This document shows positions 49,411-58,451 of a stretch of 63,462 nt of DNA, piece by piece. The first letter of the stretch is position 1. Each line of letters begins with the position of its first letter. The position numbers and the translations under genes are program-made. This DNA comes from Planctomycetaceae bacterium. GTDB lineage: Bacteria; Planctomycetota; Planctomycetia; Pirellulales; UBA1268. Under the pieces are notes generated by a model. The model saw only the letters and a program-made list of their open reading frames with translations. It was not told where the DNA came from and did not search any database. Where the stretch lies: positions 1-63,462 of the forward strand of contig CANFQO010000011.1 of the NCBI GenBank assembly GCA_947449135.1. The letters run 5' to 3'.

Positions 49411-49962
49411 TCAAGCCGCCGGAGCCTCTCCGCCCGAGCCCTTTTCCAGATCCTCGACCCGGGACGAAATCTGACCTGCCAACATCCCGCCGACAGCCAC
49501 AATCTGGCCGGAAAGCGTGGATGCCAGCCCGGAAATCTGCCCGGAAAGGATGGAAAGTTGTTCGGCCCGTGTCGGCCACTTGGCCACCCGCTTGATGTCG
49601 CCCGCGTCGAGGCGGGCACCGTCGAGGGCTCCACCGCGGCACTCCAGACCCTCGAAATCCTTGACTGATGTCAGGCGGTCGAGTTCCTTGGCGAGATCGA
49701 CGACGTCCTCGCCGCCCCACGCAATCGCCAGCATTCCCTCCGTGGTGGTAAACGCTGGTCCGATAGGCGTGTCGAGAGTGGCACGGCGAACGAGGCTGTT
49801 TTTCACCATTTGCAGATGAATCTTCTTCTTCCGCAGAGTATGCCTCAACTGCGATGTCTTCTGGGCATCAAGCCTGCCCAGGCTGACGACGACCACGTCG
49901 GCCACGTTTCCGAGCCGCTTCTTCAGGTCGTCCACCAACATGTCTTTGACGATTTTGCTCAT
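49411..49962 (-). CDS. rplJ: 50S ribosomal protein L10
   Basis: 183 residues. The N-terminal L10 domain (MSKIVKDMLVDDLKKRLGNV, HLQMVKNSLVRRATLDT, GMLAIAWGGEDVVDLAKEL) is complete; the C-terminal helix that binds L7/L12 is followed by a Gly/Ala/Gln-rich stretch (LSILSGQISGLASTLSGQIVAVGGMLAG) that is longer than in the standard protein. It forms the base of the ribosomal stalk and, in other bacteria, represses its own operon. Confidence 0.95.
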   Translation of the reverse strand: MSKIVKDMLVDDLKKRLGNVADVVVVSLGRLDAQKTSQLRHTLRKKKIHLQMVKNSLVRRATLDTPIGPAFTTTEGMLAIAWGGEDVVDLAKELDRLTSVKDFEGLECRGGALDGARLDAGDIKRVAKWPTRAEQLSILSGQISGLASTLSGQIVAVGGMLAGQISSRVEDLEKGSGGEAPAA

Positions 49963-50051
49963 ACTCGAGTCGCTCTTGCCAAGGGGTTATCGAAGTGATT
50001 GGGAGTCGGGGTGTAACGAAGGGGCTCTTGCCGGCCCAAGCCGAAAGACTG

Positions 50052-50732
50052 TCACCCAGCGACCATGATTCCAGGAGTCATCGTGGCGGAAATCGACACG
50101 CTTCGCACGAACTGCCCACGCACGCTCGAGGGCTGCAGTGACTGAATGTGGTCCACGAACGCCCGAATATTGGCAACGAGCTGGGCAGGATCGAAGCTCG
50201 ACTTGCCCACGACGGCATGCACGATGCCGGTTGGGTCGTTTCGAAACTCAACCTTGCCGGCCTTGTACTCGGCAACAGTCTTGCTGATATCTGCGGTCAC
50301 CGTGCCGGCACGCGGACTGGGCATCAGTCCCCGAGGGCCCAGCACCTTCCCCAACGGCCCAACCAGGCCCATCATGTCGGGGGCAGCAATGCAGACGTCG
50401 AAATCTGTCCAGCCTTCCTTGATCCGCTTGGCGAGGTCATCGCCACCGACTGCCTCGGCACCAGCCGCCTTGGCATCCTCTGCCAGGTTTCCCTTGGCAA
50501 ACACGACTACCCGCTTGGCTTTGCCGATACCGTGCGGCAATACCAGCGAACCGCGGATGATCTGGTCGGCCTGCTTCGGATCGATCCCGAGCCGCATGTG
50601 AACCTCGACGGACTGATCGAACTTCGTGGCGGGAAAGCTCTTCAGAACCCCCACTGCGTCGGCCAGCGGAATCGGGTCGTCGGTCTTCGGCTTCAGAGCG
50701 AGCATCGCCCGCATGCGCTTGGAAAAGGACAC
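50052..50732 (-). CDS. rplA: 50S ribosomal protein L1
   Basis: 226 residues from a GTG at 50730-50732. The L1 signatures are present: [34 protein letters not shown], and [24 protein letters not shown]1 binds 23S rRNA at the L1 stalk and, in many bacteria, represses the rplKA mRNA. It lies 94 bases after rplK and 89 before rplJ. Confidence 0.97.
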   Translation of the reverse strand: MSFSKRMRAMLALKPKTDDPIPLADAVGVLKSFPATKFDQSVEVHMRLGIDPKQADQIIRGSLVLPHGIGKAKRVVVFAKGNLAEDAKAAGAEAVGGDDLAKRIKEGWTDFDVCIAAPDMMGLVGPLGKVLGPRGLMPSPRAGTVTADISKTVAEYKAGKVEFRNDPTGIVHAVVGKSSFDPAQLVANIRAFVDHIQSLQPSSVRGQFVRSVSISATMTPGIMVAG

Positions 50733-50826
50733 GGCAGAAATCCTGAAAGGTGAACTAAAAAAACGGTCTTGGTAACGAATGAAACTGGAACCAGCGAAAT
50801 CGATACTACTGTACGGAGACGACGAC

Positions 50827-51252
50827 TCAACCCTCGACGGTGATGCCCATGCTGCGGGCTGTGCCCTCGATCATCCGCCGGGCATACTCGCCGTCACGGG
50901 CATTGAGGTCAGGCGTTTTCAGCCGCACGATCTCGTCCAACTGGGCCTTTGTGACTTTCCCGACCTTGTCCTTATTGGGGACACCCGAGCCCTTGGCAAG
51001 ACCCGCCGCCTTTTTCAGCAGCGCCGCTGCCGGCGGGCTTTTGGTGATGAATTCGAACGAGCGATCGTTGTAGACCGTGACGACAACGGGAATGGGCATC
51101 CCGGCAGCCTCTCGCGTGCGATCGTTGAACTGCGAGACAAACTGCCCAAGGTTGATTCCGAAACGGCCGAGCGACGTGCCAACTGGCGGTGCGGGCGTAG
51201 CCTGACCACCTGGCACCTGGAACTTCGCTTGACCAACCATCTGCTTCGCCAT
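50827..51252 (-). CDS. rplK: 50S ribosomal protein L11
   Basis: 141 residues, the family's normal length. The Pro-rich N-terminal motif ([29 protein letters not shown]) that binds thiostrepton-type antibiotics and the C-terminal rRNA-binding domain ([32 protein letters not shown]) are complete. First ribosomal gene of the cluster, 112 bases after nusG. Confidence 0.97.
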   Translation of the reverse strand: MAKQMVGQAKFQVPGGQATPAPPVGTSLGRFGINLGQFVSQFNDRTREAAGMPIPVVVTVYNDRSFEFITKSPPAAALLKKAAGLAKGSGVPNKDKVGKVTKAQLDEIVRLKTPDLNARDGEYARRMIEGTARSMGITVEG

Positions 51253-51364
51253 CTGCCTACCCTTTCATCGCCGCTGGTGCGGATATCCGGTCGCTCTTAA
51301 AACTCGCTGCTATGTTGCCACAAGGACGTCGCTCAGTCGACAGCCCACTGGTTTTATGCGGTTG

Positions 51365-52153
51365 TCACACCGACTCGATCTGCCAGTATTCGATGTCCAC
51401 GGGAGTCGAGCGGCCAAAGATGCTCAGCATCACGGTCACCCGACCGTTGGCTTCGTCGATCTGCTCCACCTCGCCCTCGAAGTTTTCGAAGGTGCCCTCG
51501 TTGATCTTCACACGATCGCCCTTCTTGAAGGCGATCTTCAGGCGAGGCGACTCGTCGGCCTTGACCTCGGCCTTGTTGAGAAGCTTCGCCACGTCCTGCG
51601 GCAGCATCGGGCTGGGCCGACCTGCCGATCCCGTGAAGTCGCCGATGCCACCTGTTTCTCGGACGAGATACCAGGTGTCGTCGTTGAGGAGCATGTTCAC
51701 CAGAATGTATCCGGGGTACAGCTTCCGCCAGACCACCCGCTTCTTGCCGCCCTTGAACTCGGAAACCTGCTCCTTGGGCACCACAACGTCGCCAAAATAC
51801 TTGTCGAGCCCCTGCATTTGGATCCGTCGCATCAGCGTCTCGCGAATGGAGTCCTCGCGGTTGCTTTGCACCTTGAGGATGTACCACTGGCGGTCGCCAG
51901 CTATCGGCTGGTCGTCGACATCGCCAGATGTCGCGACTGGCTTCGCGTCCTCACTGCCGGAAAAGGGGTCGGCCAGTTCCGCAGGAGTGCCGTCGTCTTC
52001 TTCATCATCGGCCAACTGACCGGAGTGATCAGAACCGCCGGCAGCCGCCGCGTGCGGATCCGCAGACGCGGAACCGTGCAGGCCTTCGACCTCAGAAGCG
52101 ACCGATTCGTCGCGTGGGTTGTCGGATTCGTGCGTGTTGTGCGAGACGTTCAT
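51365..52153 (-). CDS. nusG: transcription termination/antitermination factor NusG with acidic N-terminal extension
   Basis: 262 residues from the ATG at 52151-52153. The NGN domain starts at about residue 89 (WYILKVQSNREDSIRETL ... PGYILVNMLLNDDTWYLVRETGGIGDF) and the KOW domain is near the end (GDRVKINEGTFENFEGEVEQID). Before the NGN domain is an 88-residue extension rich in Asp, Glu, Ser and Ala, not present in most NusG proteins. NusG couples RNA polymerase to Rho or the ribosome. Its start lies 23 bases after the secE stop. Confidence 0.95.
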   Translation of the reverse strand: MNVSHNTHESDNPRDESVASEVEGLHGSASADPHAAAAGGSDHSGQLADDEEDDGTPAELADPFSGSEDAKPVATSGDVDDQPIAGDRQWYILKVQSNREDSIRETLMRRIQMQGLDKYFGDVVVPKEQVSEFKGGKKRVVWRKLYPGYILVNMLLNDDTWYLVRETGGIGDFTGSAGRPSPMLPQDVAKLLNKAEVKADESPRLKIAFKKGDRVKINEGTFENFEGEVEQIDEANGRVTVMLSIFGRSTPVDIEYWQIESV

Positions 52154-52176
52154 GGGCTTCGGACTGCCTTCGGGAT

Positions 52177-52674
52177 TCAACGCGGGCCTTGGATGGCTCT
52201 GAGGACAAACCACCAGAAGAGATCGTACGCGGCGAGAATTGCCGCAAGGGCGAAGATCAGGAAGATGACCACCGCCGAGCTGCGAACGACCTCGTCGACC
52301 GAAGGCCAGGAAACCTTGGTCATCTCCGTTTCCACAGCAATGAGAAAATCAGCGAACAGGGGATAATTCACCAGCCGGAAGGCGAACCACAGCCCGGCGG
52401 CCAACAGCAGACCGGGCACAAGAAACCGCAGCACGCCCATGTCAGGCGAAAAAGCCGCTCCGCCACCCGACACCATCCCCGACTCACCCACACCAGCGAA
52501 CCAGATGGGCAGCAACTGCGACAGCCGCCACACCCCGGTGGCCAGCGTGATCGCAAGCACGGCAAACGTCACCTGCCGGGCGACCTTGCCCTGGTTTCGC
52601 TTGTAGACGCCAAAGCTCAGGAGATCCCTCCAGAGCCCGCTGCCGACGGTTTGATTGTGGTTAATTCCGGCCAT
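52177..52674 (-). CDS. secE: preprotein translocase subunit SecE, three-helix form
   Basis: 165 residues from the ATG at 52672-52674, with AGGA upstream; the longer frame runs back into the tRNA-Trp. The conserved SecE core is near the end (VETEMTKVSWPSVDEVVRSS followed by a membrane segment). Two further membrane segments precede it (VTFAVLAITLATGVWRL, FLVPGLLLAAGLWFAFRL), as in the three-helix SecE of Escherichia coli rather than the single-helix form of many bacteria. It is part of the SecYEG channel in the inner membrane. Confidence 0.94.
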   Translation of the reverse strand: MAGINHNQTVGSGLWRDLLSFGVYKRNQGKVARQVTFAVLAITLATGVWRLSQLLPIWFAGVGESGMVSGGGAAFSPDMGVLRFLVPGLLLAAGLWFAFRLVNYPLFADFLIAVETEMTKVSWPSVDEVVRSSAVVIFLIFALAAILAAYDLFWWFVLRAIQGPR

Positions 52675-52738
52675 TATTCCTGACATCCATGAATGAAAGT
52701 TTCGATGTGGGTGCGATCCATCGCCACATATGAAAAAG

Positions 52739-52811
52739 CAGGGGCGGCGGGGATCGAACTCGCAACCTCTGGTTTTGGAGACCAGCGCTCTGCCAGTTGA
52801 GCTACGCCCCT
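52739..52811 (-). tRNA. tRNA-Trp (CCA)
   Basis: 73 nt with acceptor stem AGGGGCG/CGCCCCT, T-loop GTTCGATCC and anticodon loop TCTCCAAAA (anticodon CCA). It lies between tuf and secE, a common position in bacteria. Terminal CCA not encoded. Confidence 0.96.
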
Positions 52812-52909
52812 GTGGTCGTGGGGCCCCGGTCACCGGGGCCCCACTTCCTAAGGATCTTACGAACGACGCTATCGAAGACTGTCTTCTTGGTTCGGGCTGC
52901 TCCGTGGGA

Positions 52910-54109
52910 TCAGTCGAGGATCTTGGTCACAACGCCCGAGCCGACCGTCTTGCCACCTTCGCGAATGGCGAACCGCACACCGTCGTCCATGGCGATCGGC
53001 ACCATCAGCTCGACCTCCATCTTGACGTTGTCGCCCGGCGAGCACATCTCGACGCCGCCAAGCAGCTTGGTCGAGCCGGTCACGTCGGTCGTACGGAAGT
53101 AGAACTGCGGCCGGTAGCCGGCGAAGAACGGCGTATGACGGCCGCCTTCTTCCTTCGAGAGCACGTAGACTTCGCACTCAAACTTCTTGTGGGGCTTGAT
53201 GGAGCCCGGCTTGGCGAGCACCTGGCCACGCTCGATGCCTTCACGAGCCACACCACGGAGGAGGCAGCCCACGTTGTCACCGGCCTGTCCGCTGTCGAGT
53301 ACCTTCTTGAACATCTCGACGCCCGTGCAGGTGGTCTTCTCAGCCTTTTCCTTGAGGCCGATGATCTCGACTTCGTCGCCCACCTTCACCATGCCACGCT
53401 CGATACGACCCGTGGCCACCGTTCCGCGGCCTTCGATCGAGAACACGTCCTCGATCGCCATCAGGAACGGCTTGTCGAGTTCACGCATCGGCTCGGGGAT
53501 GTAGCTATCGACGGCATCCAGCAGATCGGCGATGCACTTGTTCGCAGCAGGGTCCGCCGGGCTGTCGTAGGCCGGCTTGCCGGCACCACGAATGATCGGC
53601 ACATCGTCACCAGGGAAACCGTACTTCGTGAGCAACTCACGGATTTCCATCTCGACCAGGTCGAGAAGTTCCGGGTCGTCCACGAGGTCGACCTTGTTGA
53701 GAAACACGACGAGCGCCGGCACGCCGACCTGCTTCGCGAGCAGGATGTGCTCACGAGTCTGCGGCATCGGGCCGTCGGCAGCGCTCACCACGAGAATTGC
53801 GCCGTCCATCTGGGCGGCACCCGTGATCATGTTCTTGATGAAGTCGGCGTGGCCCGGACAGTCGATGTGGGCGTAGTGCCGCTTGGCGGTCTCATACTCC
53901 ACGTGACTGACGGCGATGGTCACCGTCTTCGTTTCGTCACGAACGGTGCCACCCTTGGCGATGTCGGCGTAGCTCTTGGCCACGGCCAGATTCTTCGCTG
54001 CCTGCACGGCGACGAGCGCACCGGTCAGCGTGGTCTTGCCGTGGTCGATGTGTCCAATGGTGCCGACGTTGACGTGCGGCTTGCTCCGCGTGAACGAGTC
54101 CTTTGCCAT
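52910..54109 (-). CDS. tuf: elongation factor Tu
   Basis: 399 residues, the usual length. GTP-binding motifs are all present: [14 protein letters not shown] (P-loop), [12 protein letters not shown] (DxxG), [10 protein letters not shown] (NKxD) and domain II/III signatures ([51 protein letters not shown]). EF-Tu brings aminoacyl-tRNA to the ribosome. It follows a run of four tRNA genes in the same direction and precedes tRNA-Trp. Large frames on the other strand are shadows of this highly biased gene. Confidence 0.99.
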   Translation of the reverse strand: MAKDSFTRSKPHVNVGTIGHIDHGKTTLTGALVAVQAAKNLAVAKSYADIAKGGTVRDETKTVTIAVSHVEYETAKRHYAHIDCPGHADFIKNMITGAAQMDGAILVVSAADGPMPQTREHILLAKQVGVPALVVFLNKVDLVDDPELLDLVEMEIRELLTKYGFPGDDVPIIRGAGKPAYDSPADPAANKCIADLLDAVDSYIPEPMRELDKPFLMAIEDVFSIEGRGTVATGRIERGMVKVGDEVEIIGLKEKAEKTTCTGVEMFKKVLDSGQAGDNVGCLLRGVAREGIERGQVLAKPGSIKPHKKFECEVYVLSKEEGGRHTPFFAGYRPQFYFRTTDVTGSTKLLGGVEMCSPGDNVKMEVELMVPIAMDDGVRFAIREGGKTVGSGVVTKILD

Positions 54110-54392
54110 GCTTTACTCCCTCGATCTTCCTCTCTTGTGGCTGCAGGCCTTTGGGCCTGCGTCGGATGTGAGTCTCAAAAACGTTTGGTGGTCAAAACCG
54201 ACAGCGTCCGACCGGAGACCGCCCGGCCGGACTTGTATTGGATGCGAACAGACCTGGAACGATGACCTGACTTTCCCAGGAAGAGCTTTGTACGAAAAAA
54301 AAAGGGGTTTGTCTTGGGTCTTCGGTCTTGAGGCTGTTTGAGCGGTGGATTTTGGGCGGTCGAGCCCGACGCGGTGGGTTGCCGGACGGCAG

Positions 54393-54466
<74 letters not shown>

Positions 54467-54605
54467 AAAAGAAAACAGTTCAGGCGGGCCATCGGCATGC
54501 CGGGAAGTCTGACTTGAGGGTTTCGGGCAATCTGGCGAAGAATTTCGGGTCGGGCTGTGGTGAACACGGATGCTGGGAGCTGCTGTTTCAGACGCAGGGA
54601 CGGGA

Positions 54606-54676
54606 AGCGGGTAGAGGGAATCGAACCCTCGTCTTCAGCTTGGAAGGCTATTGCTCTACCATTGAGCTACACCCGC
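54606..54676 (-). tRNA. tRNA-Gly (UCC)
   Basis: 71 nt with acceptor stem GCGGGTG/TACCCGC, T-loop GTTCGATTC and anticodon loop CTTCCAAG (anticodon UCC). Third tRNA of the tuf operon. Confidence 0.95.
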
Positions 54677-54743
54677 ATCGACGAATTCAGCCGCGATGTA
54701 TTCAGCCATATTGAGCAGACGTGAGCCGGAGCACACGTGGCAG

Positions 54744-54826
54744 TGGGGAGTGCAGGATTCGAACCTGCGAAGGAAAAATCCATCAGATTTACAGTCTGAC
54801 CCCTTTGACCGCTCGGGAAACTCCCC
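54744..54826 (-). tRNA. tRNA-Tyr (GUA)
   Basis: 83 nt with acceptor stem GGGGAGT/ACTCCCC, a long variable arm, T-loop GTTCGAATC and anticodon loop CTGTAAATC (anticodon GUA). Second tRNA of the tuf operon. Confidence 0.95.
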
Positions 54827-55067
54827 GTGTGCCCGGGCCGATTGGGCCGCGAGCATCGACGGATGATGTGCTTGTGTGCTGTCTTCGGCTCTGCGACTCA
54901 GCAATGGCTGCCCGCGGGACTTGTTCGCTTGTTGGACGTGACCTCTGGCGTGTGATCGGGTGACGGGTGTGAAGGGGTATTCGCGTTTTGGTGCTGGATC
55001 GCTGACTGAGGGAATCGCCTCGGCGAGTTGAATCCAGACACGTATTGGCGGCTGGTACATCATGCTG

Positions 55068-55140
55068 AGCTAGCGGCGGGAGTTGAACCCGCAACCTGCT
55101 GATTACAAATCAGCTGCTCTGCCAATTGAGCTACGCTAGC
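55068..55140 (-). tRNA. tRNA-Thr (UGU)
   Basis: 73 nt with acceptor stem GCTAGCG/CGCTAGC, T-loop GTTCAACTC and anticodon loop ATTTGTAAT (anticodon UGU). First gene of the tRNA-tuf operon. Confidence 0.96.
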
Positions 55141-55169
55141 GGTTTGGTCCAAACCGCGGGGAATCACGT

Positions 55170-55197
55170 AGTGTACGGATTCGAAAAGCCCGTGCAA
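55170..55197 (-). promoter_or_regulatory. promoter of the tRNA-tuf operon
   Basis: Minus strand: -35 TTGCAC (55192-55197), 16-base spacer, -10 TACACT (55170-55175), 29 bases before the mature end of the first tRNA. Both hexamers are close to the sigma-70 consensus. Confidence 0.7.
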
Positions 55198-55252
55198 GAC
55201 GGCCAAGCGGGCGGTTTTTCAGCCCATTCAGCACCGGGTTTTCCCAGGAAAC

Positions 55253-56458
55253 TCACGAAAACGCCAGTTCCAGCATGGAGAAATCGTCGTTGAAATCATC
55301 CTTCGCCGAAATCTCTCGGATTCGGGCAAGCAGGCGATCAAGCCGAACCCCAGATTCGGGGGGGGCCTCGGAGAGCGTGGCGACAAAGTCGTCGAACGCC
55401 CACATCGATCCGTCTGGACGACTGACTTCAAACGCGCCGTCGCTGTAGACAAACAGCCGACTGCCCACTGGCACACCGACCTCGCCCGAATTGAACTCCA
55501 GCCCTTCAACGGCACCGATGAGCGGCCCGTCCGACTCCAGCATCGCAGGCTTTTGGCCGGCGCCGGGTGCCAGCAGCAACGCCGCCGGATGCCCGCCTCC
55601 AGCCCAGCGGATCGTGCGCGATGAGATCTGGTAGACGCCGTACCAGATGGTGAAAAACATGTCGTTCTGACGCTCCATCGGAAACGCCTTGTTGAGCGCG
55701 GCCAGCACGGCACTCGGGTCGTGGAAGTTGGTCTGCGGCAGCGCCTCGCTGCGGATCGAATTGAGCGCCGACACGCTCAGGAGCGCGGCCCCCACGCCAT
55801 GGCCGCATACGTCCAGCAGATAGACGGCAATGTGGTCATCATCAAGACTGTGGTATCCGAAGGCATCGCCCCCCAGTTCCGCCGAGGGCACGAACCGCCA
55901 GTCGGTCTCAATCGGACCGATCCGCTGCGGCGGGGGGAGCAGGGACCGCACATAGTGCGCCGCCGTCTCGAGATCGTTGGCAAGCACCTGGCGGCTGGCT
56001 TGGAGCGCCGCAAAGGCCTCATTTCGCTCGATCAGCGCGATGTAGCCGCGGGAGTGGTAGCGGAGCCGGGCCAGAAGTTCCAATCGGTCAGGCAGTTTCA
56101 CGACATAGTCGTTGGCCCCAAGCGCGAAGGCCTCGGCCTTCACTGCAGCCTCTTCCTTGGCGGAGAGCACGATGATCGGCACGTCACGAAACCGCTCGGT
56201 GGCTCGAAACTGCCGGACGAGTTCCAGCCCGTCGATGGACGGCATCACGAGATCCTGCAGGATCACGGTGGGCTCGATCTGGGCTGCAACCTCAAGGGCA
56301 GTGCTCGCGTCGCGGCAGAAATGAAAGGCTATGCCCTCCTCGCCAACGAGCATGCGACGAACCGCCTCGCCGATGATCGGCTGGTCGTCAACGAGCAGCA
56401 CCGTCGTGCCGCGGGATGCCGGGTTTTTCTGGGCGGCCAGATCCACGGTGTGCGCCAC
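55253..56458 (-). CDS. response regulator with PP2C/SpoIIE-type phosphatase domain (RsbU-like)
   Basis: 401 residues if started at the GTG at 56456-56458, the last likely start before the receiver domain; another GTG is at 56444-56446 and the frame runs further upstream. The receiver domain has VLLVDDQPIIGEAVRRML, LQDLVMPSIDGLEL (phosphorylated Asp), and PIIVLSAKEE, GANDYVVKL. A helical linker leads to the SpoIIE-type domain: RFVPSAELGGDAFGY, VYLLDVCGHGVGAALLS, GGGHPAALLL and the closing DFNDDFSMLELAF, with the metal-binding Asp residues. Such proteins dephosphorylate anti-anti-sigma factors in stress signalling. No partner switch genes are in the window. Confidence 0.9.
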   Translation of the reverse strand: MAHTVDLAAQKNPASRGTTVLLVDDQPIIGEAVRRMLVGEEGIAFHFCRDASTALEVAAQIEPTVILQDLVMPSIDGLELVRQFRATERFRDVPIIVLSAKEEAAVKAEAFALGANDYVVKLPDRLELLARLRYHSRGYIALIERNEAFAALQASRQVLANDLETAAHYVRSLLPPPQRIGPIETDWRFVPSAELGGDAFGYHSLDDDHIAVYLLDVCGHGVGAALLSVSALNSIRSEALPQTNFHDPSAVLAALNKAFPMERQNDMFFTIWYGVYQISSRTIRWAGGGHPAALLLAPGAGQKPAMLESDGPLIGAVEGLEFNSGEVGVPVGSRLFVYSDGAFEVSRPDGSMWAFDDFVATLSEAPPESGVRLDRLLARIREISAKDDFNDDFSMLELAFS

Positions 56459-56718
56459 GATCCACGGGGAAAAAGTCGTGAGCCTACCACACACCCCGTG
56501 TTGGTGGTGGCCTTGTCGACGACCGCTTCGCAGCCATGCACTCGTGGTTGTAACACCAACTGAGAACGCATCTGACTTAGGTTTAACACCGGCTTCAGGG
56601 GCGGCAAAAGTCTCGTCGCGGGGGCCGCGGCGGCCCAACGCTCCTCGAGCTTCCGCCGACCCCCTCGCCTACGTCTCAAGGTTTGCCAACGCGTCTCTCC
56701 AGCTATCTGAAATCCGCT

Positions 56719-57159
56719 CTAGCCCTTTTTCTTGGGTCGGCACGCCGGCGGTTCGGCAAGGGAAAAGACGAGGACCTCTTCGCCGGTGACGGTGGAAATG
56801 TCGTGGTGAACGCTGACGAGTTTGACGCCGACGGCCTGTTCCACAATCGATTCCAGCTGCGGGCGACCTGTGGCCACCATGTGGGCCCGCACCTGCTTGA
56901 GCAGGGCCCGTCCGTTGCCTCTGTCGTGCCCGTGGGTGATGTCCGGCCGGTCATCCCCATGACCAGTGCCGTCTGATGGTTCGTGTCGCGGTGCAATGAG
57001 TTGCCGCTCGGCCGGTGTCAGCGCTCCTTGCAGCCTGACGATCAGCAGCGACCCGACAAGGTGCGCATGGATGTCGCGTGGACCCCGACCAAGAAACTCT
57101 TGCTGGAATCGTGAGATGCCGTCACAGACGGCTGCCTCGATTTCGCCCTGGGATTTCAC
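56719..57159 (-). CDS. mpsC: MpsC/DUF2294-family protein (copy 1)
   Basis: 146 residues from a GTG at 57157-57159 with GAGG 8 bases upstream. It matches the DUF2294 family, now named MpsC: KSQGEIEAAVCDGISRFQQEFLGRGPRDIHAHLVGSLLIVRLQGALTPAERQL, and after a His/Gly/Asp insertion LLKQVRAHMVATGRPQLESIVEQAVGVKLVSVHHDISTVTGEEVLVFSL. MpsC is the third component beside MpsA and MpsB (DabB/DabA) in Staphylococcus, a system for membrane potential and bicarbonate uptake. It lies 231 bases after csrA. The insertion of about 18 residues (SDGTGHGDDRPDITHGHDRG) is not in copy 3. Confidence 0.85.
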   Translation of the reverse strand: MKSQGEIEAAVCDGISRFQQEFLGRGPRDIHAHLVGSLLIVRLQGALTPAERQLIAPRHEPSDGTGHGDDRPDITHGHDRGNGRALLKQVRAHMVATGRPQLESIVEQAVGVKLVSVHHDISTVTGEEVLVFSLAEPPACRPKKKG

Positions 57160-57390
57160 TGAATACCTCAAAGATGACGCTGATAAAGCATGCCGCCCAC
57201 GCGCTGTGGAATGCCCCCGAAGCAGCACTCCTGAGAGCAGATCGGGGTTTCCTCCGCGCTGCCCAGTCAGTCCGGGAATGACTCCAGTCGCAGCCTTGCG
57301 ACCTGCCCACGCGGCCATGCCGACGATCGGCCTGCGGAGAAAAAGCCCCCGAAACCGGTGCGCCGCCGCGTAGTGCCGACCAACCTGTCG

Positions 57391-57684
57391 CTACCGCCGC
57401 TGTCCAGCCTCGACCTCGCCATCGACCGTGGAGGGTCGAAGCCGTGCGGCCGCCTGGCCGTTGCCGTTGCCGTTGCCATTGCCGTTGCCGTTGGGGCCGG
57501 CGTCGCCGTTACAGATTCGGTCCCAGACCTCTCGGCGATGGATTGGCATTCGGGTGTCGGCCTCGAAACCAAGCCGTACTCTCCCACCCTCGATCTCCAG
57601 AATGGTGATTTCGAGCACCACCTCGAGATCCTCAGGCCGGCCAATCACTACGCTTTCGCGATTCTTCCTCGTCAGCACCAACAT
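57391..57684 (-). CDS. csrA: carbon storage regulator CsrA with Asn-Gly repeat tail
   Basis: 97 residues; CsrA is normally about 60-70. Residues 1-60 are canonical (MLVLTRKNRESVVIG, VLEITILEIEGGRVRLGFEADTRMPIHRREVWDRI), including the R/L residues that bind GGA motifs in mRNA leaders. The tail is NGNGNGNGNGNGQAAARL, encoded by a run of six-base repeats, then RPSTVDGEVEAGQRR. CsrA controls translation and stability of mRNAs, often in carbon metabolism. Its gene lies between two MpsC-type genes on the same strand, which suggests it controls or is controlled with them. Confidence 0.93.
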   Translation of the reverse strand: MLVLTRKNRESVVIGRPEDLEVVLEITILEIEGGRVRLGFEADTRMPIHRREVWDRICNGDAGPNGNGNGNGNGNGQAAARLRPSTVDGEVEAGQRR

Positions 57685-57724
57685 AGGTCACCTTCTTCAT
57701 GGTTGTGGGTCCTTCCAGACAGGG

Positions 57725-58189
57725 TCAGTTGCGGGCGGATCCGTTGCCGCCCGCTCCGTTCGAATGCACATGGTCATTGATCGGCACGCCCAGAGCTGGG
57801 AGCCCCTGGCCGAGCAGAAAGAGTTCCACGGCCGGGTTGGTCGTCAGCGTCTTGAGCACGCTGCCGGTCGTCGTGTCGACGTGGGCGATCGCGCCGCGGA
57901 GTTCAACACCCGTGCTGCGGCGGACATGGCTCCGGAGGGCGTGGAGCGAGTTATCGAAAAGGTAGCGGTGGAAATCCCGCACCCGGCTCGATCCTTCCTC
58001 GTCAGCCGCCAGTCGGCGCTCCACGGGCGAAAAGGCCTCGTGGAGATTGACGACCATCCATTGCCCATCCGCCACCACCGTAACGCTCCGTGGCGCTCGC
58101 CCCAGCAGGAGGTGTTCGAACGAGCCGGCCGCCTGAGCCACCTGCCGGGCGACACGTTCATCAAACTGTTGTTTCATCGTTGTGCTCAT
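57725..58189 (-). CDS. divergent MpsC/DUF2294-type protein (copy 2)
   Basis: 154 residues from the ATG at 58187-58189 (a second ATG four codons later is possible). The pattern is that of the family but more distant: FEHLLLGRAPRSVTVVADGQWMVVNLHEAFSPVERRLA corresponds to the GRGP ... VRL.G.LTPAE region of the other copies, and HALRSHVRRSTGVELRGAIAHVDTTTGSV to the C-terminal TG region. No membrane segment. It is 40 bases upstream of csrA, and downstream of the promoter-terminator unit at 58248-58451, so its expression may depend on readthrough of that terminator. Confidence 0.65.
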   Translation of the reverse strand: MSTTMKQQFDERVARQVAQAAGSFEHLLLGRAPRSVTVVADGQWMVVNLHEAFSPVERRLAADEEGSSRVRDFHRYLFDNSLHALRSHVRRSTGVELRGAIAHVDTTTGSVLKTLTTNPAVELFLLGQGLPALGVPINDHVHSNGAGGNGSARN

Positions 58190-58247
58190 TGGTTGTGACT
58201 GCTGCAGCCCGTGTTGGCGTCATGGCTCCACCGGCGGCGGAATGTGT

Positions 58248-58302
58248 AAAAACAAAAAAAGCCGGCGAGAGAGAGTGCCCAAAGGCTCTCTTTCTCGCCG
58301 GC
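58248..58302 (-). terminator. strong intrinsic terminator on the minus strand
   Basis: Stem GCCGGCGAGA/TCTCGCCGGC with further AG/CT pairs, a loop of about 10 bases, and then TTTTTTTGTTTTT on the minus strand. No minus-strand gene ends before it; the nearest gene upstream on this strand is far away. It lies 59 bases before the start of the MpsC-type gene at 58189. On the plus strand there is no T-run. Confidence 0.9.
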
Positions 58303-58417
58303 TTACGCTGCGACGGACCGCCCGGACCAAGGCCGGGATGCCCCTCGACTCGTCTTCCGCATTAGGATGTTTGTGCCGAAATTCCGCTGCGATACGCGAT
58401 CACAGCAGATGTTCAAC
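58248..58417 (-). ncRNA. candidate small RNA or attenuated leader, about 170 nt
   Basis: The region between the promoter at 58424-58451 and the terminator at 58248-58302 would give an RNA of about 170 nt. It holds two more hairpins: one of 8 bp (58386-58393 with 58399-58406, loop ACGCG) and CCCGG/CCGGG at about 58321-58337. A 19-codon frame (58303-58362, encoding MRKTSRGASRPWSGRSVAA) ends with its stop directly against the terminator stem, which is the layout of a leader peptide. No known RNA family is recognised. Confidence 0.6.
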
Positions 58418-58423
58418 GACCGT

Positions 58424-58451
58424 ATTATAGTGCGCAAACAGGGGAACGCAA
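58424..58451 (-). promoter_or_regulatory. strong promoter on the minus strand
   Basis: -35 TTGCGT (58446-58451), 16-base spacer, perfect -10 TATAAT (58424-58429). Predicted start about 58417. An alternative -35 CTTGCG gives a 17-base spacer. It is the best promoter seen in the window. Confidence 0.8.

Noticed and set aside
52730-54265. 511-residue open frame on the plus strand across tuf and tRNA-Trp
   Set aside because: It crosses a tRNA and is antisense to a highly conserved gene; its His/Arg/Leu-rich composition is an artefact.
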